Assembly: GCA_965248715.1 (NCBI GenBank)
Contig: CBDFKB010000008.1
Location: forward strand, 1,178,001-1,242,000
From: CBDFKB01 sp965248715
Lineage (GTDB): Bacteria; Pseudomonadota; Alphaproteobacteria; Rhizobiales; Rhizobiaceae
Reading direction: 5' to 3'
DNA length: 64,000 nt
A model generated the notes under the pieces. The model was not told where the DNA came from. It made no database searches and was given only the letters and a program-made list of their open reading frames with translations. The position numbers and the translations under genes are program-made. Of this stretch, positions 52,075-61,223 are shown in pieces; position 1 is the first letter of the stretch, and every line of letters starts with the position of its first letter.

Positions 52075-53076
52075 TTAGACCTGCGAAAAAGTAATCATCT
52101 TTAGTTTTTTTTCGTCCCAAAGTTTCCATTTTAGAGAATCTATGGCCTCGGAAATTGTCAATGAAGTATCCTTCACCGCCGGCCTAATGTGCATATATGC
52201 CTTTTTCAGATTTGCGCCTGGAATTTTTGGATTCAGATGGTGGATGTTATGATACGCTATATTTCCAGAAATTAGGTCAAATATTGCTCCAAACTGTAGT
52301 ACTGTAGAGCCTTCCAGAGACGCATCTTCAAAATTCCAATCTTCTGAATCTCGCCAATAAGTATCTTCATGATTGTGCTGTGTGACAAATATGAATATAC
52401 CTGCTGACGATGCGAGAAACAATATTGGCAATGAAACAAATAATAGACCGCTAATTCCAAAATACAAATATATCAGAGAAATTAATGCTACTAAACACAG
52501 ATTCAGCAATAGTACTTCCCGAAATAATTGAGAATTACTCCAAGCAATGCCAGTTGGTATGCGTCTCATTATCAAAAATATGTAAAAAGGTCCGAGAACA
52601 AACAAGGTTAGCGGGTTTCGATAGGCACGGTAAAAGAATTTCTTGTGCCATGGCAGTTGAATATATTCACTTTTTGTCAACAGCCAAATATCACTGGTTC
52701 CTTTTTCCTGCAAATTTCCATGGGAACTATGATGCTGGGAGTGTTCAATGCGCCAGAAATCGAATGGCGTTAGCGTAAATAGGCTGCAAATACGGCCAGC
52801 CCAATTATTCCCGCTCCGAGACGTAAAAAGCGTTCTGTGCCCGCAGTCGTGTTGCATGGAAAAAATTCGGATCAAAAAACATGCGGCTAATATTACCGAG
52901 CATACCCATAAGAACCAGTTTCCGGATTCAAAGCTCAAAAGCGCAATAATCGATAATCCGACGAATGCAGAAATCGAAAAAACAAATGCGTACAAAGAGT
53001 TCCAATTATTGACCGATGTGAATTGGATCAACTCCCGCCGGAGTTCCAATCGAGCGTCACTAGTTGCAGATGTCAT
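52075..53076 (-). CDS. membrane fatty acid desaturase
   Basis: 333 residues with several membrane helices and the three histidine boxes of the omega-6/delta-12 type: HDCGH, HSQHH (in RIEHSQHHSSHG) and HNIHH (in AYHNIHHLNPKIPG), which bind the di-iron centre. It should introduce a double bond into acyl lipids. The gene is clearly AT-richer than the chromosome (many AAT, ATA, TTA codons) and lies between two mobile elements, so recent acquisition is likely. Carotenoid ketolase or other members of the superfamily are less likely because of the His-box spacing. Confidence 0.88.
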   Translation of the reverse strand: MTSATSDARLELRRELIQFTSVNNWNSLYAFVFSISAFVGLSIIALLSFESGNWFLWVCSVILAACFLIRIFSMQHDCGHRTLFTSRSGNNWAGRICSLFTLTPFDFWRIEHSQHHSSHGNLQEKGTSDIWLLTKSEYIQLPWHKKFFYRAYRNPLTLFVLGPFYIFLIMRRIPTGIAWSNSQLFREVLLLNLCLVALISLIYLYFGISGLLFVSLPILFLASSAGIFIFVTQHNHEDTYWRDSEDWNFEDASLEGSTVLQFGAIFDLISGNIAYHNIHHLNPKIPGANLKKAYMHIRPAVKDTSLTISEAIDSLKWKLWDEKKLKMITFSQV

Positions 53077-53421
53077 TTAGATAAAACCTCTAATACCACG
53101 GAAATTTGATGTTGGCCTATTTGATGACCAAAACCGCCCATTTTATGTTGCAAATTCTGGCAAGGCGCGGCTTGGCTGCGGAAACCGGTTTGCGTTCATC
53201 AAATGAAACAATATTGGATTCCCTTGGCACTGATCTGAAGGCCGCATATTCATCTACGCCTCGATTTCCTCAAGACTAGCGAGTGCCGACGGTACGAAAA
53301 TCTTGGAAATTGCAATGTGGCGAACACCGGCAAAAAACTAACACAACCTGCAAAGGCGGTATAGGGAGTAAGAGAAAAATCCCCGTATTTAACCACGAAG
53401 AATTTCCAACCGCCTGAATTA

Positions 53422-53685
53422 GGGCCTGTTGAAATTCATGATTATGGCGCCGGCGTGGCCGATTTGGTCGTTGGCAAGGCGCGAAAGGCGCGGTAGTGTT
53501 GGCCACTTCAAGCCTTTCGCAACGTAGTCCAAGGGCCAAATTGGCCGCGTCCTGGGGGATGATCTCATTGGCCCAGTTTCGCGCCGCTCGTCGTCGAATA
53601 TGCCCAACATATCCTTCTTCCTCGCACTACGAAAGCGGGCCAATTTGATCAAACCGGCACCACAATCATGAATGTCAACAGGCCC
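53422..53685 (-). mobile_element. IS5-like MITE, copy 1 (264 bp)
   Basis: Inverted ends GGGCCTGTTGAAATTCATGA and, from the right, GGGCCTGTTGACATTCATGA, flanked by TA on both sides. Ends resemble those of the IS5 element at 43.85 kb (GGGTCTGTGGACATTCA). On the minus strand from 53610 it contains MLGIFDDERRETGP, shared with copy 2. The right edge lies in the CTAG that opens the third double-hairpin repeat. Confidence 0.88.
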
Positions 53686-53853
53686 TAGTGGAATGAATTT
53701 GACATTTGATACCCATTTACAGCTTCGTCGTTTGTCAAATGTCAAATTTAAAAATTCCACTAGATTCAATATCTTGCTAGTGGTTCTTTTGTTGCCAAGA
53801 TTTGCAAACCTAAGTGTTGCAACGGGACGCAAATGTTGGAATCGAACCACTAG
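53685..53853 (+). repeat. 169-bp double-hairpin repeat, copy 3
   Basis: Same unit as at 6503 and 45742 in the same orientation; hairpin 1 53685-53763, hairpin 2 53777-53853. Its first base is shared with the edge of the preceding MITE, which inserted at the TA of its CTAG. Confidence 0.9.
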
Positions 53854-54195
53854 TTTGATTTTCGATATTTCATGAAATCGGCTTTCGCAAAATTAGGTGT
53901 GCTTGCCGCAGTTTTCTTGCAATTTGTTTGGTGCATTTGTGTGAATCACAGGCTCCACAAGCCGTTCCGGCGCAGGCCACACAGGGGATAGCGGCTGCGC
54001 AAACTCAGGCATGACGGCAAATTTTTGTGACGTTGCCATGGGATTTCTTCAGTTAACAAATTACCGGATGGACTTCATTCGTACGGCTTAATAAATGAAA
54101 TCAATATACCTGGATAGTATCATGTATTTAAATGATATTATCTAATTTTACATTTTCAATTATGTTCCATAATATATCTTCTGCGACTTTGTGGT

Positions 54196-55736
54196 TGTAA
54201 CAGCAAAGCTAAAATGTCACCCGTTAGCAAAGCAGAAGTGTCACTCTTGGCGGCAATAATATGCTGTTGGGAGTTTGTACATGGGATGGTTGATGATGAG
54301 CGAACGAGAGTTGAACCGTGTTGAGGTTCTGGCACAAATTGATGATGGCGCGTTAACGATTGATGCAGCATCTGGAATATTGAACTTAAGTCGCCGACAG
54401 CTGTTCAGGCTGTTGAAGAAGTATCGCCTCAACGGTGCTGGTTCGACCCGCCATCAGGCTCGCGGTCGTTCTCCAAATAACCAGATACACAGCGCTAAAC
54501 GTGATTATGTATTGAGCCTGGTCCGGGAAAGTTATGATGATTTTGGGCCAACGCTTGTTGGCGAGATGCTGGCTGAACATCATTCAATTACAGTTTCGCG
54601 CGAGACCTTGCGCAAGTGGATGATTTCGGATGGGATCTGGCTGTCACGCAAGCATCGCCGAACCTTTCACCAGCCTCGATTGCGCCGTGAGTGTTTTGGT
54701 GAACTGATCCAGATCGACGGGTCAGACCATTACTGGTTTGAGGATCGAGCACCACCCTGCACGCTTTTGGTGTTCATTGATGATGCGACCGGCACATTGA
54801 TGCAATTACGGTTTGTGGTTTCAGAAAGCACGTTCAGCTATTTCGATGCGCTTGAGCGGTATTTGCTTGCCCATGGCCGCCCGGTTGCCTTCTACAGCGA
54901 CAAACACTCGGTGTTTCGCAATCCCAAGCCGAGCCCGAATGATGAGGGTATGACCCAGTTTGGCCGGGCTCTGGCGCAATTGAACATCGAGATCTTGTGT
55001 GCAAACTCCTCGCAGGCCAAGGGTCGCGTGGAACGGGCCAATCGCACTTTGCAGGATCGTCTGGTCAAGGCGCTGAGGCTTGCAGGCATATCGGATATGG
55101 AAGCGGCCAATGCATTCCTCCCTACCTTTGTGGAACATTTCAACGCAAAGTTTGCCAGGGGCCCTGCTCGCACTGACAATCTGCACCGGTCTTTGAATGT
55201 GGAAGTCGATCGACTGCGCGATATCCTGTGCTACCGCGATCAACGCTATGTGGGGCGTCAGCTGACCTTTTCATACGAGCGCAAGAAGATCATGCTGGAA
55301 GTCAATGATGTCAGCCGTGGACTGGTCGGCAAATATGTCGACACATACGCTTTCGCCGATGGGCGGTTGCAGGTGCGCTCCAAGGGAATGGTGCTGCCGT
55401 TCTCGGTCTTTGACAAAAACCAGCGTGTCACCCATGCGGCAATAACCGAGAATAAACGACTGGGCGAGGTGCTGGCCTTCATAAAAGACCAGCAAGGCAA
55501 GAACCTGCCACCGCCAACGGTGCGCCCATCCAGTGCCAAGAACAATTACCAGAAACGCCCGCGTCGCTCAAAAACACACACTGAGCCAGCCGCTCGCGCG
55601 GTTTGATTGGGCTGCGATAATTGAGGTCTTCGCCAACAAACCCGCGCTCAAACCGAACCAGGGTGACATTTCTGAATTGCTAAACAAGTGACAATTCTAA
55701 ATGGTTGCAACAGACAATTCTAAATGGTTGCAACAG
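54196..55736 (+). mobile_element. ISNCY-type insertion sequence
   Basis: About 1.54 kb around one transposase gene. Left and right ends share imperfect inverted sequence (TGTCACCCGTTAGCAAAGCAG on the left; from the right TGTCACTTGTTTAGCAATTC). The right end carries a direct repeat of about 25 bases (GACAATTCTAAATGGTTGC...) in two copies at 55690-55736. Exact termini are approximate. Confidence 0.8.
54296..55606 (+). CDS. ISNCY-family transposase
   Basis: 436 residues from ATG at 54296 (MSERELNRVEVLAQIDDGAL); upstream ATGs at 54275 and 54293 are in frame. N-terminal helix-turn-helix (DAASGILNLSRRQLFRLLKKY), then an integrase-type core with Asp in LIQIDGSDHYWFED and VFIDDATGTLMQLRF, Asp in FYSDKHSVFRN and Glu in AKGRVERANRTLQDRLVK, and a basic C-terminal tail. 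Appears intact. Confidence 0.92.
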   Translation: MSERELNRVEVLAQIDDGALTIDAASGILNLSRRQLFRLLKKYRLNGAGSTRHQARGRSPNNQIHSAKRDYVLSLVRESYDDFGPTLVGEMLAEHHSITVSRETLRKWMISDGIWLSRKHRRTFHQPRLRRECFGELIQIDGSDHYWFEDRAPPCTLLVFIDDATGTLMQLRFVVSESTFSYFDALERYLLAHGRPVAFYSDKHSVFRNPKPSPNDEGMTQFGRALAQLNIEILCANSSQAKGRVERANRTLQDRLVKALRLAGISDMEAANAFLPTFVEHFNAKFARGPARTDNLHRSLNVEVDRLRDILCYRDQRYVGRQLTFSYERKKIMLEVNDVSRGLVGKYVDTYAFADGRLQVRSKGMVLPFSVFDKNQRVTHAAITENKRLGEVLAFIKDQQGKNLPPPTVRPSSAKNNYQKRPRRSKTHTEPAARAV

Positions 55737-55808
55737 TGGTGGAGAAAGGCGGGGCTGTCGGTGTAAATAATAGATAGCCGTTCGAGGCTGGAACGCCTGA
55801 CTGCCTGC

Positions 55809-57635
<1,827 letters not shown>

Positions 57636-58142
57636 GATGTCCGCATCCTGTTTTCTCGTGATGGAAAATTTGGTTTTTCCGCAACCTTGGCGTGTTTGGT
57701 TACTGGTCTCGGCTCAACCGCGAAACACCCCGGTTAATTGGCAGGACCAAGAGCCCCTTTATGAATTCTCGGTCAATTGTGCTTTATGATTGGCGAGGCA
57801 GGTCGGGGTTGAAAAGCACGCGGTGCGATAGGGCCCCTAGGGTCCGTTGACAATTATGGCTGTAGTGTCGGTTTGATCAAATTGGTCCAGTTTCGTGGTG
57901 TGAGAAGGAAGGACATGTTGGGCATATTCGACGACGAGCGACGTGAAACTGGGCCAATTTGAGCAAATCCTTCGGGGCGCGGCCGATTTGGCCCCTGGAC
58001 TACGTTGCGAAAGGCTTGAAGTGGCCAAGATTACCGCGCCTTGCCAGCGACCAATTGGGCCACGCCGGCGCCACAACCATAATTGTCCACGGACCCTAGT
58101 TGTTTCCCGCCAACTTTTACACTCACTTATGGTTTGCAAATG
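57636..58142. other. glmU-glmS intergenic region carrying a MITE
   Basis: Contains the 257-base IS5-like MITE; the ~200 bases between it and glmS hold the glmS leader, with no operator or terminator I can identify. Confidence 0.6.
57840..58096 (+). mobile_element. IS5-like MITE, copy 2 (257 bp)
   Basis: Inverted ends GGGTCCGTTGACAATTATGG and, from the right, GGGTCCGTGGACAATTATGG, flanked by TA. In the opposite orientation to copy 1 at 53.4 kb and clearly homologous over its length (TACGTTGCGAAAGGCTTGAA, GTGGCCAA...TACCGCGCC). On the plus strand from 57915 it encodes MLGIFDDERRETGPI then a stop. It separates glmU from glmS. Confidence 0.88.
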
Positions 58143-59549
58143 TTACAGGTGCTTGCCTCGGGTCTTCTGCCGGGGCCCAACTTCACCACCTTCCAACTGG
58201 TTATTGCGCGCCGCCTTTAGCGCAGCGTTGCGGTCACGAATTTTGCGGCCCATGCCGTTCTTGTTGGACTGGCGGCAGCGCCCGATTGCCAACCCATCAA
58301 CTGGAACATCATGGGTAACCACCGTGCCGGAAGCAACATAGGCGCGCGCGCCGATCGCCACCGGCGCCACTAGCGAGGAATTCGAGCCGATAAAGCAGCC
58401 AGCACCGATGTGGGTGCGGTGTTTGTTCACCCCATCATAATTACACGTGATGGTGCCGGCGCCGATATTGGCGCCCTTGCCGATGCGAGCGTCGCCGATA
58501 TAGCTGAGATGATTGACCTTCGCGCCGGCTTCGATTGTCGCATTCTTAACCTCGCAAAAATTACCGACCTTGGCGTGCTCCGACAAATTTGCACCTGGCC
58601 GCAGCCGGGCAAATGGGCCGATTGTCGCGTTGGCGGCAATTTGTGTGCCTTCGATATGGCAGTAGGCGCGAACCTGCACCCCTTCCCCGATCGATACGCC
58701 TGGGCCAAAAACGATATGGGGTTCCAGCGCACTGTCTTGACCAATTTCCGTGTCGTGGCTCAAAAACACGGTTTCGGGCGCCTGCATGGAAACCCCTTGC
58801 ACCATTAAATGTTCGCGGCGTCGGCGCTGCCAGATCGCTTCGACCTCAGCCAGTTGCACCCGGTTGTTAATGCCGAGGATCTCGTTTTCGTCGCCCATGA
58901 TGGCGATGACTTCGCGGTCGGTCCTTCTTGCGATCTCGACCATGTCGGTTAGGTAATATTCGCCCTTGGCATTATCATTGCCGATCGCTTCTAACTGCTT
59001 TGGCAAGTCTCTACCGGTAAACGCCATTATCCCGCCATTGCAGAATTTGATTGCCCGCTCTTCCTTGCTGCATTCGTGCTCTTCACGGATCGCGGTGATT
59101 TCACCATCGGTGCCGATCAAGCGGCCATATCCGGTCGGATTTTTGGCGCAAAACCCAAGTACGGCTATATCGGAACCGTTGGCGATCTGTTGGCGCATCT
59201 GCGCCAAGGTATCGCTTTCGATCAAAGGCGTATCGGCAAATAGGACCGTGACATCATCGTATCCGCGCTCGATCGCATCCCGTGCCGCGAGCACCGCATG
59301 GGCGGTACCGAGCCGTTGCTCTTGAACGTGGAATGAGGTGTTTTCGCTCTCGCCGACCGCTGCCATTACGGCTTCGGCATCGCGGCCAATCACGACGGCA
59401 ATGTCGGTTTTGCCGCTGGCCTGTACGGCAGCCACAACGTGGCCGATCATCGATAATCCGGCAATCTGGTGCAACACTTTTGGTGTTGCCGAACGCATCC
59501 GGGTGCCCTCCCCGGCGGCCAGGATGATGGTCAAGCTCGATTGTGCCAT
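58143..59549 (-). CDS. glmU: bifunctional N-acetylglucosamine-1-phosphate uridyltransferase / glucosamine-1-phosphate acetyltransferase
   Basis: Makes UDP-GlcNAc. 468 residues from ATG at 59549; eight codons upstream are not family-like. The N-terminal pyrophosphorylase has LAAGEGTRMRSATPKVLHQIAG and FADTPLIESDTLAQM; the C-terminal left-handed beta-helix has the hexapeptide repeats (IGPFARLRPGANLSEHAKVGNFCEVKNATIEAGAKVNHLSYIGDARIGKGANIGAGTITCNYDG region) and the acetyl-CoA site. Trailing residues GRKIRDRNAALKAARNNQLEGG are charged and variable. Followed by the MITE and glmS. Confidence 0.97.
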   Translation of the reverse strand: MAQSSLTIILAAGEGTRMRSATPKVLHQIAGLSMIGHVVAAVQASGKTDIAVVIGRDAEAVMAAVGESENTSFHVQEQRLGTAHAVLAARDAIERGYDDVTVLFADTPLIESDTLAQMRQQIANGSDIAVLGFCAKNPTGYGRLIGTDGEITAIREEHECSKEERAIKFCNGGIMAFTGRDLPKQLEAIGNDNAKGEYYLTDMVEIARRTDREVIAIMGDENEILGINNRVQLAEVEAIWQRRRREHLMVQGVSMQAPETVFLSHDTEIGQDSALEPHIVFGPGVSIGEGVQVRAYCHIEGTQIAANATIGPFARLRPGANLSEHAKVGNFCEVKNATIEAGAKVNHLSYIGDARIGKGANIGAGTITCNYDGVNKHRTHIGAGCFIGSNSSLVAPVAIGARAYVASGTVVTHDVPVDGLAIGRCRQSNKNGMGRKIRDRNAALKAARNNQLEGGEVGPRQKTRGKHL

Positions 59550-59635
59550 GGCGTTCCCCGTTAGCGGTTGCATACGATCCGCAAACCAATAGCGTAAAAT
59601 TGTGTTTTTCCTATTAACCAGCCAGTTGCCACATG

Positions 59636-60388
59636 TCAGCCGATTGCGCCGAGTGCTGGAAATTTATCCAACAGCCAAAACGAGGCCGTCTGCATAAACC
59701 CGGTCAAAAACAATATGCCGGCCAATACCAGCATTCCACCCATGGCTTTTTCCACCAGCGCCAGGTGTGGACGGAAACGAACCAAAAATGCCATGAATGG
59801 CCGCACGAACCCTGCGGCAAGCAGGAACGGAATTCCAAGACCGGCGGAATAGGCGGCAAGCAGGGCGGCGCCCTCGCCTATCGTCTCCTTCGAACCGGCA
59901 ATCGCCAATATCACGCCGAGGATCGGACCGATGCAAGGGGTCCAGCCGAACGCGAATGCCAACCCCATGAGAAACGACCCGGCCAGGCCGGAGATCGGGA
60001 TGGCTCCGGAATAACGTGCTTCGCGGTGCAACAGGCCAATGCGAAAAATACCGAGGAAATGCAGTCCCATTACGATGATGATGACGCCGGCGATCATCGA
60101 CAAGGTGCCGGAATGGCTACGCACCAATTGGCCAAGGGTTGACGCGGTGGCGCCAAGCGCCACGAAAACGAAGGTGAAACCGGCAACGAAATAGAGCGCG
60201 TTAACCAACACCGGGGTCATAACCACGGCTGCCGCGCCACTACCGCGCGGTTCCCCCTCGCTTGCAAGTTCCTCCAGTGATACCCCTGCCATATAGCAAA
60301 GATAGGGCGGCACCAGTGGCAGCACACAGGGGGAAATAAAGGAGATCAGCCCAGCGCCAATCGCGGTAAAAAAAGAAACTTGGTCCAT
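59636..60388 (-). CDS. ccdA: CcdA-type cytochrome c biogenesis protein
   Basis: Inner-membrane thiol transporter that carries reducing power from thioredoxin to periplasmic proteins for haem attachment. 250 residues, six helices. The two redox cysteines are in ISPCVLPLVPPY (Cys21) and FGWTPCIGPILG (about Cys157). The gene is 86 bases upstream of glmU on the same strand. The periplasmic partner is not in the window. Confidence 0.92.
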   Translation of the reverse strand: MDQVSFFTAIGAGLISFISPCVLPLVPPYLCYMAGVSLEELASEGEPRGSGAAAVVMTPVLVNALYFVAGFTFVFVALGATASTLGQLVRSHSGTLSMIAGVIIIVMGLHFLGIFRIGLLHREARYSGAIPISGLAGSFLMGLAFAFGWTPCIGPILGVILAIAGSKETIGEGAALLAAYSAGLGIPFLLAAGFVRPFMAFLVRFRPHLALVEKAMGGMLVLAGILFLTGFMQTASFWLLDKFPALGAIG

Positions 60389-60683
60389 GATCTGCGGCTG
60401 CTCTGCATAATGGATTAATTTGGACGCACAACACTTTGAATATGATCCATGGCGGTAAATTGACAGTCAATTATCCGGGAATTTGCCGGTTGATCGATGT
60501 TCGACGGCGAATATGTGGCGATGGCGACCCGTTCCCGCAGCAAGGGACGTCGGGACACGTATCGCGGCAGATTGGGATTTCCCAGCCCCAAGTACATCGA
60601 CCAATGGCCTCGGGTTTTAAGAAGAAGTGAGTTGTGTTATGGAATATATACAATCAACCAAATTCTGACCGAGTGGTACAACG
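60389..60683. other. divergent intergenic region
   Basis: About 300 bases between ccdA (minus) and a small plus-strand gene; no gene or clear promoter motif seen. Confidence 0.5.
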
Positions 60684-60878
60684 ATGGCCGGTATTGACAG
60701 CAATGCACAGACAATAGCCAAAAACGCCAGAAAAGCTGGACGTGATGTAGCAAAAAACCCCAGCACAGATGGCGGCGATGTGATTGAGGCTCGCAAAAAA
60801 TTCAAGGGAAACCCGCAAGCCGAGAATGCGTTTGATGAAGGGTTTCGCGATGGTAACAAAGAGCGGCACGATTCATAA
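60684..60878 (+). CDS. small hydrophilic protein, unknown function
   Basis: 64 residues, strongly charged: MAGIDSNAQTIAKNARKAGR at the start and ENAFDEGFRDGNKERHDS at the end. No membrane segment, signal or cysteine. The ribosome site is weak. It precedes the zinc-finger-like gene at 60959 by 80 bases. The pairing of a small orphan protein and a CxxCxGxG protein is the same as at 21.3-21.9 kb, although the orphan proteins themselves are not alike. Confidence 0.65.
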   Translation: MAGIDSNAQTIAKNARKAGRDVAKNPSTDGGDVIEARKKFKGNPQAENAFDEGFRDGNKERHDS

Positions 60879-60958
60879 AATATTTCACGTAGTAACAATA
60901 CATTACCTTGGTTTGATGATCTTATATTAGAACAATTGTAGCCCGATGTGGGAGATGT

Positions 60959-61186
60959 ATGATGTACGACAAAGACCGTTGTCCTGCTTGCAAGGGATCG
61001 GGTAAACAGGACCGTTCGAGCCAATGCCCACTCTGCGGTGGATCCGGCCGATTATCGGCTTTTGGAGAAACCATCTGCCCCCACTGCCGGGCCGATTTAG
61101 CGCGCGACCAACGCCACAGCGCCGACTGTCCACTTGGGAAGGGCGGTAGCGGCCCCGACAAAGGCCCATTTTCCGAGTTTGAGTAA
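60959..61186 (+). CDS. small CxxCxGxG zinc-finger-like protein
   Basis: 75 residues; GGGAG precedes a double ATG (60959/60962). Three cysteine pairs: CPACKGSG, CPLCGGSG and CPHCRADL, with a further cysteine in ADCPLGKG. The first two are DnaJ-type zinc half-sites; the third resembles a zinc ribbon. No J-domain. Similar in plan to the protein at 21654-21938. Convergent with mfd, with 37 bases between stops. Confidence 0.78.
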   Translation: MMYDKDRCPACKGSGKQDRSSQCPLCGGSGRLSAFGETICPHCRADLARDQRHSADCPLGKGGSGPDKGPFSEFE

Positions 61187-61223
61187 TGGTCGGGCCAAGT
61201 CCCTTCGCAAGCTAAATATCTGA

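Larger units (their letters stand above)
53077..54195. other. gene-free region with MITE and double hairpin
   Basis: Holds the IS5-like MITE (53422-53685) joined directly to the third double-hairpin repeat (53685-53853). Otherwise AT-rich and without a credible gene. Confidence 0.6.

Noticed and set aside
53419..53850. 143-residue open frame on the minus strand
   Set aside because: Spans both the double hairpin and the MITE; only the short MLGIFDDERRETGP segment is shared with another copy, and that is reported as a finding.
60497..60697. 66-residue plus-strand frame upstream of the small gene
   Set aside because: No family features and it overlaps the better supported start at 60684.
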